Source: Anaspis maculata (lineage: Eukaryota; Arthropoda; Insecta; Coleoptera; Scraptiidae). Taken from it: a stretch of DNA of 64,000 nt. Every line of letters starts with the position of its first letter. Position 1 is the stretch's first letter. The stretch covers positions 47,222,601-47,286,600 of the forward strand of contig OX421964.1 of NCBI GenBank assembly GCA_949128115.1, in the 5' to 3' direction. The position numbers and the translations under genes were made by a program. Below the pieces are notes generated by a model. That model saw nothing but the letters and a program-made list of their open reading frames with translations. It had not been told where the DNA came from and made no database searches. Of the stretch, positions 22,363-33,760 are shown piece after piece.

Positions 22363-22972
22363 ATATTATGTAGTTACCCATTATGTTATGAAACAAGGAA
22401 TGAAACTTGGGATGCAAGTATGAGTGTGTTTTTATGGGTGTTAACTTCGGTGTTAACTTTATTCTCTTGTATGAAGCAAGTGGGAACGTCTAGAGAATAC
22501 GACATCGGTATGTAAAGGGTTTCCACTCGCTATGTCTCAACTTTCAAAATCAACTGCGGCAAGGGGGCTTAGGATATAATTGTCACACATTGACAGTTAC
22601 CTTTTGTATATCGTGTCAAAATGTTCAAAGTGGTAAAATATAGGCGATTGACCTTATAAAGCCTATAACATTAAAAAATGTCAAGAACTGAAGCCAAACG
22701 ATTATCGCTTGCGTCGAGATTTCTCAAAATGGACCCTTGAGCAATGGACCTATTTCTTTTTCACGCCCCTTTTGTCTCCTATCGCCGCTCATTGGCTAGA
22801 TTTGCCTCACAATCTCCCGTAGCAACTCTGTCAGTGCCACTGACTTTCTCCTTGTCATTACCCCCGACAACGATATGTTACAATTTGTCATCAGTTGTCA
22901 GTAGAACAGAACCAAAAGTCTTGCCACGCTGCAACCTGCAACCTACAGACTCGACAACGCTTTACTTCTTTA

Positions 22973-23543
22973 CTAGAGTGTAGTGCAAGCATCAAATGAA
23001 GGGGAACCAGCGTGATAAGGGGTTGAAGTATAGTGTGAAAGGATATTTTGAAGACGTACTAGTGAATAACCTGGAGGTAAAAGCGCAGTGCTACAGGAGC
23101 CAGAAAAAGTAACAAGCTTCTCAAGAAAATGTCCGGAACAGCATTTGTTTTCAGCGAGGTTTTCAGCGTCATCTTTGTACCTATCACTGGATGAATAGAA
23201 ATCTTCCACTCTGAAGTGCCGTGAGCACACCAAAACTGAAGCAAAATATTGAGGTTTTGTTGTGAAGTTGTAGTGGGTAATCGCCAAATAGGAAGGTGAG
23301 ATAGCATTCCCAGCACTTTGAACGGTAATTTGGGTGACCCCGCTTTTGGCTTTGTGCAACTTGTAAAACAGCTGAAATTGTTTCGTTCGCCTTCAAATTC
23401 TTCCTGGTGCCGGTGTCTTCCAGTGGCGGCCATCCATTTATTTCGCTTATTTTCGTCGGCAGAAAAACCGTGTAGAACGAAACATTTGAGGGAAATATTC
23501 CCTTGGACTTGTGCGGACAACTTTTCACACAATATACGAGCAT
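22973..23543 (-). pseudogene. THAP-domain protein gene fragment, frameshifted
   Basis: From an ATG at 23543 the frame reads MLVYCVKSCPHKSKG (a Cys-x3-Cys pair with the Lys-rich context usual for THAP starts) and reaches NVSF. A one-base shift near 23475 then gives ADENKRNKWMAATGR, the Arg/Trp core of THAP domains. About 200 bp further, after a plausible acceptor TTTGCTTCAG, comes VCSRHFRVEDF, the closing Cys-x2-His-Phe. The gap could be an intron. The frameshift, and the lack of anything recognisable after the domain, point to a pseudogene of a THAP-carrying transposon or host gene. It is unrelated in sequence to the THAP remnants at 19.4-20.4 kb. Confidence 0.6.
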
Positions 23544-23628
23544 TTTTCGAATTATTCGATCAGTGTAGTGACACGACACAGGTTGCAGTCATAAGTGACA
23601 GTGACAATTCTAATTCATTGTGACAATA

Positions 23629-24380
23629 GGTTTGTTCGCGTCGCATGAACCTTCTGCACTTTTCTGCCCTAAGTGCACTTTACCGTTCGCGTCGCAGAAA
23701 AAGTACAGTTTGGTGGTGTTCGCGTCGCCGAAAAAGTTCTCAGTGCCAGAAAAAAGTGCTGCACCTTCTACACCCAGTCGGAGGGTTGTGCCAAAAGTTC
23801 AGAACCCAGAAAGTTTGCCATTTATGACATTTGGATGATTTAGCGCCTGATTTGACGTTAGCTTCTGTCTGTACGATGGACTTGTGGAAAGTTGCTGAAG
23901 AAGGAGACTTCGTATATTTTGGCGATCAAAGAAGAAAGATCCACCAAGAAGTGGAGAGACTTGTTCTACATAATTTTTATTTGCCTTCTTCATGGTGTTG
24001 AAATATAACGTCCGTCCGTAAAAATGTCCGTTTCTCTGTCATCGTCCTCGTCAGAAGAAGCTATGTTGTGTGTAATCAGTCCAAACATCATCATAAGAGC
24101 GTTTCGGTTCTGCTTGGCGATTGCTTCGCTCTTGGCAGTCTTGGCACAGCTCTTGGTTTTGCTCGACATTTTACAAATGAATTCTGAAGCTATCACTCAG
24201 AATTCGGAAAGTATCAACACTGTCAACTATCAACTATCAAATCTGGTGCTACAAGATTTATTGCACTAAACCGTTCGCGTCGATTTGGTGTTTTAATCTG
24301 CACCAACTACACCTCGTACATGTACTTCAAGGTTCATATGAACTTTTGGGTGCCAAAGGTTCATGCGACGCGAACAAACC
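23629..24380. mobile_element. 752-bp TIR element with GGTTTGTTCGCGTCGCATGA ends
   Basis: The ends GGTTTGTTCGCGTCGCATGA and TCATGCGACGCGAACAAACC are perfect inverses, extended inward by ACCTT/AAGGT. TA borders both ends. The core TTCGCGTCG recurs inside at about 23687, 23718 and 24275, suggesting subterminal binding repeats. Minus-strand frames at 23799-24196 (with an acidic SSDEDDD run) are not recognisable as a transposase. Confidence 0.85.
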
Positions 24381-24489
24381 TAGTATCGCCTTCCTCGAAT
24401 TTCGCGCCTAATAATTGAAGGCCTTTAATTGGCCAGGGGTGTGGCTTAAAATTGTTCATCCTTGTCTGAACGTCTCTGTTCCCCATAAG

Positions 24490-25142
24490 AAATAGGTCTA
24501 TTTGAAGCCGATCCAGATTTTGGGAAAAAAATTATCTTTTCCGATGAAGCGCATTTCTGGCTCAATGGATTCGTCAACAAACAAAACAGTAGGATTTGGG
24601 CTGATGAAAATCCTCAAGTGATTCACGAATTGCCTCTTAATACTCAAAAGGTCAGCGTTTGGTGTGGTTTTTGGGCTCAAGGCATAATTGGACCTTATTT
24701 TTTCAAAGATGATGATGATGGGAGTCATGTTGCTGTTAATGGTGAACGGTATAGAAATATGCTAACTGGATATTTTTTGCCCGAACTCATGAATCTTGAC
24801 ATAAACAATGTCTTCTTCCAACAAGATGTCACACATCTCATCAGCTCTAATTGACGTCTTGCAACAACGATTTCCCGGAAGCGTTATTTCGAGAAATTCT
24901 GACATCAACTGACCTCCAAGATCATGTGACCTCACCCCCTTGGACTTCTTTCTTTGGGGGTATGTTAAATCTCAGGTCTACGAAAATAATCCCCAAACAG
25001 TTCCAAAGTCGAAACGCAACATTCGACGGGCTATTGAGATATCCCCCGCGATATGTGCGAAAGAGTTGTTCACAATTGGGTCGCCAGAATGCATTTAACC
25101 AGGCAAAGAAGAGGAGGACATTTGAATGATATAATTTTTTAA
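24490..25142 (+). pseudogene. Tc1/mariner-type transposase, C-terminal half, decayed
   Basis: The fragment reads IIFSDEAHFWLNGFVNKQN (first catalytic Asp), VSVWCGFWAQGIIGPYFF, VNGERYRNMLTGYFLPEL and FFQQD (second catalytic Asp). After a small deletion and frameshift near 24833 it continues LQQRFPGSVISRNSDIN, a TGA where Trp is expected, and SCDLTPLDFFLWGYVKSQVY (third catalytic region). It ends HLNDIIF and TAA after another frameshift near 25060. This is the DDE/D catalytic core of a mariner-like transposase, which cuts and pastes DNA at TA sites. The N-terminal helix-turn-helix half is missing upstream of a TAA at 24487. It is a dead 5'-truncated copy. Confidence 0.9.
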
Positions 25143-25251
25143 ACATAATGAAATCGATTTGTTTACAAAATAAAATCAAAATTTTCGGATTAGCATCTGT
25201 ACTTTTCATTCTATTCCATTTGAAAGTTGGGACATACTTGTAGTTATTGGA

Positions 25252-25386
25252 AAACCCTTTATATCTTTTCATCGACATTAAAGCTGCGTATGATAAGTGA
25301 AGCTGAGGACTGAAGCTCTACGAAGCGATGAAGGATTTGGGAATTCCAGAGAAGCTAAAATGGGTAACTAAACTGCTCACCATTTG
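25252..25386 (+). pseudogene. Non-LTR reverse-transcriptase scrap (RTE-like)
   Basis: One frame reads LYLFIDIKAAYDK, the RT palm motif A with its catalytic Asp, then two stops, then LYEAMKDLGIPEKLKWVTKL, the segment following motif A. The wording fits RTE-clade or related non-LTR elements. Only about 45 codons remain. It sits between the mariner remnant and the foldback that begins at 25365, whose outer arm overlaps it. Confidence 0.75.
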
Positions 25387-26643
25387 AAATGTCGGTATCG
25401 AAAATGTTGCCCTTTTTTCAAAACAGTATAACTTTGGATTATCTTAACCGATTCCGATTTTGTTTTCACGGTTGTTTAGATACATCTTTCAGCGGTCTAC
25501 TGGGTTGGCGAGATTTTTTGACTTATTCCAATTACATTCGTTACAGGGTGGAATGTAAAGCATTGCAAAATTGTGCTCAGTCCAATAGATCTCCATTTTT
25601 GTGAACAATTTTTTTTCAAATTCTAACAATATAATCATGGAGCCTGATGATTAGAGCCCATCTCGAAACGGTTTTCGATTTTTTTTGTAAAAATTGCATT
25701 TTAATCATTTTGGTTGGCAATAATATCGCATTTTTGATGATAGGAACCTGTAATTTTGCTTGCTTGTTGCTTGAACTGTTAAAAACTGCTGCGCCCTCAG
25801 AAACCTACATTTTACTTTCTCGGTTCGCGTTCTCTAATGGAAAGGAAATATTGTGAACGCGCAAAAAATTTGTTTCCGGATTTCGAAGAATAACTCTTTT
25901 TAACGTACATCTAATCGATTTATTTAGACAATTTTCAGATCAAAGTCAGGTCTGTCTGCCTGTCTGTGTGTCTTACTCTGTATAATCGTCCATGATGACT
26001 CCCAAACGGTTCATCCAATTGAGCTGAAATTTGGTATGTGGCCACTGGCCATGGTATAGGCGTCTAATGAACTTTTGTGGTTTTTGTTGGAATCCGCCAT
26101 TAGAGGGCGCACTTATCGCATTGTATCAATATCGGAATTTTTGACGTACGGACCGAGGTACGGACCTCAAATTGAATATGTAGATGTTCTGTTGGTTCAG
26201 AAACACACTCTAAAATTTTAGTTTGAATATGTTTCAAAAATATAACTTCAATTTCTTATTTTTTAAAAATGTCTAAAATGCCAATTTTACAAAATAATCA
26301 TATCATCATTGTTGATCTTTTGATCTGGAAAATTCGAGAGCGGTTTTGAGACAAGACATCAGGCTTCATGATTATATTGTTAGAACTTGAAAAAAAAATT
26401 TTTTTCACAAAAACGGGGACCTAATGAACTAAGCACAATTTTGCAATGCTTTACATTCCACCCTGTAACGAATGTAATTTTAATGATTTGGAAACTCTTG
26501 CCAACGAAGTAGATTGCTGAAAGATGTATCTAAGCAACTGTGAAGACAAAATCGGAATCGGTTGAGACAATCCAAAGTTACACCATTTTGAAGAAGGGCG
26601 AAATTTTCGATACCGACATTTCAAATGTTGACCAGTTTACATG
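25365..26643. repeat. 1.28-kb foldback repeat
   Basis: The left arm (about 25365-25600) and right arm (about 26435-26643) are inverted copies: CATTTGAAATGTCGGTATCG / CGATACCGACATTTCAAATG, TACATCTTTCAGC / GCTGAAAGATGTA, and TTCGTTACAGGGTGGAATGT / ACATTCCACCCTGTAACGAA. The ~800-bp middle contains a CTGTCTGCCTGTCTGTGTGT tract (about 25962) and CTGAAATTTGGTATGTGG (about 26023), wording shared with 12330-12405. Confidence 0.75.
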
Positions 26644-26689
26644 GTCTTGATACACAACTAGGGAAACGCTTGCTGAAATAACAATGAAC

Positions 26690-26970
26690 AATTATTACAA
26701 TGATAACATTTAGTGTGGGACGGCGTCGCTGAATAATTCCTGAATTTCACATTTGGATCCAAAAAATTAGGACATGCGGACAAGTACCTACAGGTTCTTA
26801 CGGAAATACATTATCACATGTACAGGGTTATATTTGGAAAAGAATATGAAGAATTTTATTTTGACAAAAACTCGACTTCGATACGACCCCCGGGTCAATA
26901 GTTAACGAATTTTTGAAAACGACCGCAAAGCTACGGCTCGGCGCAAATTGAAAATCTTGAAAATAGAGAA
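26690..26970 (-). repeat. Copy of the 17.1-17.7 kb dispersed family, inverted
   Basis: On the minus strand it shares the GGCGTCGC-like, GCGGACAAGTACCTACAGG and TTATATTTGGAAAAGAA blocks with the copies at 17.1-17.7 kb and in the large palindrome. Confidence 0.5.
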
Positions 26971-27827
26971 TAACTAACCTGGCACCTCGCCTGGCACTCA
27001 TACCCATCTAGGTATATAAGACATTCACAAGTTTTTTCAGTGAAAATTCGAATTTCATTGTTTGATTAACATGTCTCTGCACAATACACAATAGTTCATG
27101 AAACATCGCGAAAGAAATTCACTCCCCCCATCAGAAAATATTGTTGCTACCTGAATGCTGACGATAGGGGCAGCACATTTCAAAGGGTGTTTTTTTTATC
27201 GGTGTTGTTGATTAAGTACACACTTGCGAGTTTCACATATAACAATGCAAAGTTCATCCTAATGAATTTTTCACCAAATTCAAATAAAATCAATAACGGT
27301 TGTTTATACGATTACGTTCAAATAACATATGTTAACAAAGATAAAACGCGTTAACATGCAGATAAGATAGAATATCGTTTTAATAGGCTAACCAGCGACG
27401 ATCTGTCTGCAACTAAAATTCAACATTGTTGAAAGGTGCAGTAATCATTCACCTGCAAAGGTTTTTAAATTGGGCCTTTCTATCTATCTACCCTGAAGGT
27501 GATTTTTTTTATTAAATAAATATTCTTCAACATTATTCTGCTCAAAATGAAACGTATGTACCTACTTACGCTTATGTGGTAATGGAAAGAGTGAATTTTT
27601 CAAAAGCGCGAACAGCAAGCTGTGCTTCTCGAAAGTTATTACATTAAGGAATTGATCAAGGAATTGATGCAATAAGTACTCTTGTAGCACCTTTCTCGAA
27701 TCTGTAGATATGCATGTATGCATAGACATTCATTGTGTGCGCAAAAACTTACAATGCCATTATTTCAGTCAATTTTCAGGGTGTGTAGGTGTAAATGGAA
27801 AATCACGTCATCACGTCATAGTGCCTA
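26971..27827. other. AT-rich non-coding stretch, nothing recognised
   Basis: No repeat pair or coding frame could be supported. Confidence 0.3.
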
Positions 27828-27900
27828 AGTTGTGGTCTGGTCGCTATAGCGATGTTTTCTCACTAGGCTTTCAGGAATCACAGACGACTTGACGTGACTC
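27828..27900 (+). repeat. SINE-like unit, copy A
   Basis: GTGGTCTGGTCGCTATAGCGATGTTTTCTCAC..CAGGAATCACAG..GACTTGACGTGAC matches a second unit at 38410-38495. A GGTCTGGTCG A-box-like start suggests a tRNA-derived SINE. Confidence 0.45.
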
Positions 27901-28238
27901 CCTTGAATGCTCAGAGGAACGCTCGGTATCTATACCTACAGATGTTTTTACGTCATGCACAGCCTCAGTAACGTGATTAAAGGTTGAGGTGGTCCACCCA
28001 TAAATATCAGTCGAATTCAAAGTGTCTGAAGGATCTTCTGAAGGAGTGGACTTTTTCAGCGATTTTTCTCAACCTTGATAACATGCTTCCACCAATTTTG
28101 TTTGAAGGCTTCCCATCAATCTTGTACAGGGTGTCACAAACAGGTACTGTGAAAATGACAAAGTTTGGACTTGTCTCACTTCCGCAAAAATTTCTTAGGT
28201 TTCTCAAAACTTGTCTAGGGAAGTCGCTATATTTATAA

Positions 28239-28922
28239 CCGCGAAATGGTTTTCAAATTTCTCGTCAGTCTTCATTATTTGAGTGACCTGAAAAAAGAAT
28301 GTTAGCAACAAACATTTAAAAAAATGTCGGCAAAATCATTTCAAGCACCCAACGCTATCGCTGATTGAGTTCTATTACACACACAAAAAACACCCTTTAC
28401 ATACCTGACTATTAATTCTGCCTTTAAATTGCTTGGGAGAATTATTTATTGATTGGCTTGTATCATTTCTCATTATTAGGATAACTCAATTTTTGCTGGT
28501 AATTGTGTAGCCCACTATCAGGAAGTGGCCTAGAAGCTTGCTAGGTTCATTAGTGAGGAACTTGGGGCTTTATAAATAAACCAATAATGTGTGGATAGGA
28601 TCTAATTATATCGTCGTTTGGAACGGTAAGCTGGAAGATATTTTAAATTGTGATGTTTGTTGTAATAAAAACAATATGATCACTTTCAATAGAGTATGCG
28701 TTTTCCAGGCACTAGAGCTTTCCAGAATACTCACTTTCCAATCACCGTGAAACCACCAGCCTTTGTGCTTCTGCTGAAAATTCATCAATAAGCTTCTATT
28801 CAACATAGTCAGCAACATTCTCTTCTAGCGTTTTAAAAAAACTCCAGCATCAGGTCACCCCGTCCTGCTCTTTCAGCAATTTCATAAATGAGCAAACTAA
28901 ACGCATCCACCGCTCCACCACT
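28239..28922. other. AT-rich non-coding stretch, nothing recognised
   Basis: Immediately downstream (on the minus strand) of the gypsy fragment. It might contain further decayed retroelement sequence, but no motif is readable. Confidence 0.25.
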
Positions 28923-29366
28923 TCATTTTTCATTTGAATTGAACTCAATATAAGAAGATACACATGGACATAGAGATAATAGGCTTCTTGCCTTCCTTCG
29001 CCAACCTTTTATTGACTTCAGGATGTGCTCCGGTGGCATCATTGAGCACCTTTTCCAGAGGACCTCCTTTATTCGGTTCTTGAGAAGCACTAATTGCGAA
29101 ATATCTTGCTTTTTCATTTCTAACGAGTTCAAATCCTCTGCAATATGTGCATAACCCAAGAAAACTTCTGACTTCGTGTTGATTTTCTGGTCGTAGCCTC
29201 GTAGCCACTTCCTGACAGCATCCAACTTTCCAGGATTCCTTCCGACGACGACATGTCCCAAAAACCTAACTAACGTCAACGTCTGGAACAGTACGCACTT
29301 CTTCGGCTTGAGCTTGAAACGAGCTACTCGGAAACGTCCATAAATCGTGACGGAGTTCTTTCTCAT
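28923..29366 (-). pseudogene. Ty3/gypsy-type pol fragment (RT end / RNase H start), decayed
   Basis: The minus-strand frame reads RFRVARFKLKPKKCVLFQ, then VRFLGHVV, then PGKLDAVRKW. These are the conserved blocks at the end of the Ty3/gypsy reverse transcriptase palm and the connection to RNase H. A frameshift moves the next conserved block (HEVRSFLGLCTYCRGF) into another frame near 29180. The catalytic YxDD block, integrase and LTRs are absent. This is a dead LTR-retrotransposon fragment. Confidence 0.85.
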
Positions 29367-29754
29367 TCGTCAGATATTTTCGGTCAGCGGACCACATCGA
29401 CACTGTACCACTTGTTCTGAAAGTTTCGGGATGAGACCCCCGAAGTTTCCTCTTAACAGAATGTGGTCAACAATCCGGGTTACACCTTGCTCAAAGCCTC
29501 TTCCTCAGTCCAGTAAAATGAAGCGATTTTTATGCCAAAGTTGGAATATGTCTAACTTCTCCAGTTCAGCCGTTATTCGCAGTCAGAGTTGCGCGCCTGT
29601 CTAGTAAAGTGAAAAACTTGTCCGCGTGACCTTCCTTCTTGAATGGTCGCTATAGAGATGTAGAAAATTGAATGTTCCACTAGAAAATCTTCTAGGCCAG
29701 TTATTAGCTTTTCTAGTTTAGCCGTGAACAACGTTCGAAGTTGCGCAACAATCC

Positions 29755-29905
29755 TGTTAAGGACGGTGTTGAATTGGTAAAATAAGCGTTGCGAAATCAA
29801 TCCCTGTGGGTTCATTCCTTGACGGATTCTTACCATTTTGGTCTCTTCCAAAAGCTGCAAGAATGTACTTTGGTTTGAGCCCATTGGCATTTGTATAATC
29901 CAAAA
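29755..29905. mobile_element. Half copy of the AAGGACGG TIR element
   Basis: AAGGACGGTG, AATAAGCGTTGCGAAATCAA, TTCCTTGACGGATT and CCATTTTGGTCTCTT run in the same order as the left half of 15859-16209. The right half is missing. An imperfect direct repeat of the GTTGCGC / CAGCCGT type precedes it (29540-29750). Confidence 0.65.
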
Positions 29906-30039
29906 AATCAAAAAATTATTCAATTATCAAATTATTATTTATTTTTTTATTGATCTTTGATATTCCAGAAACCGATTGTGACATACATAGTCAATATACA
30001 TTTAGATAGTTTCCGCCATTTTAAGAGGGAGAGAGGCAT

Positions 30040-30120
30040 TTAAATCCTAAGGGACGAAACAAAGCACTGCGGGTCAGATAGTTTATTCATGTCTTAGTTA
30101 TGATCCTGCAAAGTGGTTTG
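30040..30120. repeat. Fragment of the 4.2-5.8 kb foldback family
   Basis: CCTAAGGGACGAAACAAAGC..CTGCGGGTCAGAT corresponds to CCTAAGGGACAAAATATAGA..CTGCGGGTCAAAT of the right arm at about 5575-5612. Confidence 0.55.
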
Positions 30121-30787
30121 CTTTTATCATCATTTGCAACTTGTTTTTTTCTACGACCTCCACTACTACTGCAAAAAATCACTTGTAGATGTCTCAAAAT
30201 GGAAATATCTTTCGAAATCTCAAAACTTTTGTTCTGCATGATAACAATACTTCCCCTTAGATACATGTTAGTGTGGGGGCCGGGAAAGTAAAATGTGGGC
30301 TAATCCAAACTGATAGAAGATGATATGAACGAACATCGTATAAAAAAGTTTTTATCTACATTTTTTAGAGAAAAATATTAAAGACACTTTAACCCTGCTG
30401 CGAATACAGCCTTAAGGGGATAAGTCAGAATCACAGGTCAGAATGTTGGTCAGTAAGTCAATATACGTTTCGTGATAATTATAGAACCCTATTAAATTTC
30501 AGATAATATTATAATGAAATGATTACGTCGGTCGTCTAGGAACTAGCTTAAAGTTATAAAGCAACGACAAGGTCGTGTTCAATCAAATTTATGACAATAA
30601 GATCCAACTTTGTTGCAAACAAATTAATCAAGTCTCGCATATTATTGTCCACTCCATCGTCTCGCATATTCATATTGCCATAATACTACTGTGTAGTAGT
30701 AGTCTGATTGTTTTTGCCTACATTGTTGTATTGTGCTTGCAAGTACATACAAGTTGGTAAATGCTGACCTGTTATATTGTTCCTCAG

Positions 30788-30965
30788 GGCCGCAAGTCCG
30801 TGATTAAGCACCAGGACAAATTAGCATCCCTGTATCTGTGATGTGTGAGGGTTCGATGGATGACAATACGAGAGGCGTACCTTCGGCTAATTCCGCTGCG
30901 ACGGCGGTCACTCAGTCCACAACAGTCACTTCAAATGATGGCGAAGCCGACAACCCCGCCGACGG
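30788..30965 (+). CDS. Candidate first coding exon of a host gene
   Basis: An acceptor (TTGTTCCTCAG ending at 30787) opens the exon and a strong donor GTAAGT follows at 30966. The leader contains an in-frame TAA, and the first ATG after it is at 30841. That gives 125 coding bases starting MCEGSMDDNTRG and continuing as a Ser/Thr/Ala-rich, acidic, probably disordered N-terminus (about 41 residues). Codon use is more GC-rich than the surroundings. I do not recognise the protein. A phase-compatible exon lies 514 bp downstream. An upstream non-coding first exon is implied but was not located. Confidence 0.55.
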
Positions 30966-31478
30966 GTAAGTTGACCTTCAAACCTTAGACCGCAAACTCC
31001 CTCCAGTACTTATCGGCTATGGAACACTCTGCTTAATTATGATGGATGTTCGAGATTAGGTGCACATAACTGATTTATCTGACCTGGTGCGGGACTCGTT
31101 ATAATGTGCTTAAAGGTGATGATGAAATCAAACGACAAGGTAAATTGAATGTGCTATAAGCACAGTGTGAATGCAACAAGGGAGTTGGGTCGGAAGTTAC
31201 CGCTGGAAGGAAATGATCCATCATTCTGTTGTGCGTTGTCAAACAGAAAATGGGATGTCAAAGAACGATTCCTGGAATCGGTGGTACTGTACAGGAAACT
31301 ATTATTTACCTAGATAACCGCGAAACCAGTTTGAAAAAAATGGCGTCCAATTCTTTGCTGTTGCAGCCTGTTAGGCACTAGTCTGATGGATGTTACAGAA
31401 ATATGTTTCACTTTCATTCTTTTTAATCTGATGTGTTTTTCTTCTTATACAGAGATCTGCGGTTAGTTTATTTTTTAG

Positions 31479-31584
31479 GCTTACCGAACTGCCGGATTTG
31501 AAAAGCCCTTCCTTCGGCTCGTCCTTCGTAGCTTTGGAACTCGGTATTCCAATTAACATGTCTCCACAAAGCGGGAATTTCAAG
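31479..31584 (+). CDS. Candidate second coding exon of the same gene
   Basis: A T-rich tract ending TTTTTTAG at 31478 is followed by one base that completes the split Gly codon from the previous exon. It then reads LTELPDLKSPSFGSSFVALE and on through LGIPINMSPQSGNFK. A weak donor, AAG/GTTCAG, follows at 31585. If it is not used, the frame stays open 21 more codons to a TAA at 31650. The joined phase and the local GC rise favour a real exon, but the sequence is not one I know. Confidence 0.4.
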
Positions 31585-31758
31585 GTTCAGTTACCGATAA
31601 TAATGAATTATATTATTGTGACAAATTTTAATAGCTGGGTACTTTTATAATTAGAGACGAACGTTTAAACACGCTTTGTTTATTAAGGCATATACTTATT
31701 ACCAAATACACTCAATTATTCTTCGTACTTAGACAACGCTTTGATTAACTTCGCCGAT

Positions 31759-32070
31759 CTAGTCGTTCATTGTCGCTGTGAATTTAAATACGGTGTGTGT
31801 CGGCCCCTCGTGTTTATATACTTCGAATGTTACCTTCGGGAACATTTCACACGTTCTCCAGCATATTCCACATTGATCGCCGCCATTAGATTCGCGACGG
31901 CTTGTTACATGCCATAATGCCAAAAAGGCCTCGTGCCTTTTCGGTGCGACCCACCATTGGTCTGTCTTATTCAGGAATACGGCCCGCCAGCTGACCAGAG
32001 GAGATAGGCCGGGGTTCCTTTGGATGGTCGGGGGCGCCACAGTATTGTTGACCGAATTCCCAAAAAACAA
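31759..32070 (-). other. GC-rich island with minus-strand open frame and PBS-like motif
   Basis: A 103-codon frame is open on the minus strand. Near its start the minus strand contains TGGCGCCCCCGACC (about 32039-32026), which resembles retroelement primer-binding sites of the TGGCGCCC type. A TATATAAA motif lies near 31815. It could be part of an LTR retroelement leader, but no LTR pair was found and no Gag or Pol motif is visible. Confidence 0.25.
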
Positions 32071-32889
32071 CCTTTAGCACCAAACAATGACTAATACAAT
32101 ACTGAAGACAAAGCAATGATTGGATTTCAAACACAAAGCTCATTTACAAAAGGTAATGAAGATGAACAGGTGCCGGTTAGCTAATTTTACAATAAAGAAA
32201 ATAAAAGAGGTTGATATGTCGAATAATATTGTCGAATAATGCTGTCGAACAATGCCACAACAAAGTTTATGTCACGTTCGGAAAAGAAGCTCGGCTTCAG
32301 CAAAAGCCGGAATCAAAATGAATGTTATCAGTTCCAAAGCCTAGGTATCAGACTTCCGATTTTCAACAGTACCAGATAACAATTCAAGTCGAGGTGAATC
32401 CAAAACGGCACGGTAGGTACCTAAGTTGATAAGCCACCCCAGAGAGTGTTATTGGCTTTCAGAGATTTTCCCTTCGGAATAATAATTACTGACCACAAGT
32501 CAAACTAGGACCTTTCGCCCTATAACATCTACGTCAATTTCAAAGTCACCAACAATCAGGTGCCACGAGACTGTCGGTGGCAAAACTACAGAATTTGTGT
32601 AAGGATTTCAAAAGATAAAGAATGATGTAAATTTAAACAAAGCGCATATACACTTCGCAAATGGTCGAAAATCGCAACAATTTAATTGCGAGCAGACTGA
32701 ATTTCAATTTTACCCTTCATTGTCCCTCGAAAACTGTCAATCTACCTTTTCTCCTTCTTTCTCTAGAACGGCACTCGAGTAGTGTTCAGCCAAATATCTA
32801 CGTGAAAAATGATCATCGCTTACATATTTTCTTTAATCAAACACAAGTAATAGAGGGAGAATAAAGCAACACAATAGGCGAAAAATCAC
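32071..32889. other. AT-rich non-coding stretch, nothing recognised
   Basis: Contains a short GTCGAATAAT-type tandem near 32220-32250. No coding frame could be supported. Confidence 0.3.
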
Positions 32890-33760
32890 CGGCTTACTTG
32901 ACCAAAACGCAAAGCAGCTGTACAGACGGTGACGGCTTCCTGACGGCCGCAATCGACAATTTGTCGTACGCTGAGACTTCCAGAGTGCGGGCGATGGCTA
33001 GACTCGGTGTCGTGTGAAGATGAGGTCCACGTTAGTGCGACAGGCCGACAGGACTCGCCGGGCGGTTTGGAAAATCTTGCACTCGAACCAAAAGTGGGCT
33101 CGGGAAATCCCTGTTGCGTAAATGCGACGATGTCGATGACGTTGACGGCTTGCTGGCAAAATCTCCAGACTTTGAAACGGGATGACAGGAAAATAGAGAT
33201 GTCGGGAACTTGATCGTAGAAAACTCGTTATATAGCAGAAAAACTGAGTGGTGGGTAAAAGAAAGAAACCCACATCAATTCACTCAACTCAGTATCGACT
33301 CCAACTCGAAAATATGACAAAAAAGAAACCAAATCAGTCTTTACTTTACCTCTAGGTGACAGACGGTTTCGTTTGATGCGCCAGGTGTGATTGTACTTCT
33401 TTGAACGGCGAAACAATGCCTACTTCGGGTCCAATACCCTAATGATCCAACGTTCGCCAAATAAACCCGCAAAACAGGCTGTTTCTGGCTTCGAACTAAC
33501 ACAATTTCGAAGACCACTCGAAAGGCAAAAACGTGGATGTACAGCACACACTAGACGACAGCTTCGATGCAAGTTTTAAATCGAAAAAGAAAGAAGTAGT
33601 CACGTCGCTTCGTTTTTATCAGGTTCTCCCTGCCGTTGGGTTAGTTCTTATCGATAGCCAATTGGAGAAAGGCACGCGGAACTCGTTTGCCAGAACGGCC
33701 ACTGTTAGATAACGAAATTCCCCAAACTACTAGAAAATAAAGGGCAGGGCAGTACCGGAC
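32890..33760. promoter_or_regulatory. GC-richer unique island with TATCGATA motif, possible promoter/5' exon
   Basis: The GC content rises between about 32920 and 33220. The minus strand has a possible donor GTCAA/GTAAGC near 32895. A TATCGATA palindrome, the DRE-type core promoter motif known from Drosophila, lies at 33649-33656. This could mark the start of a minus-strand transcript with an untranslated first exon. No protein-coding exon is assigned. Confidence 0.25.
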
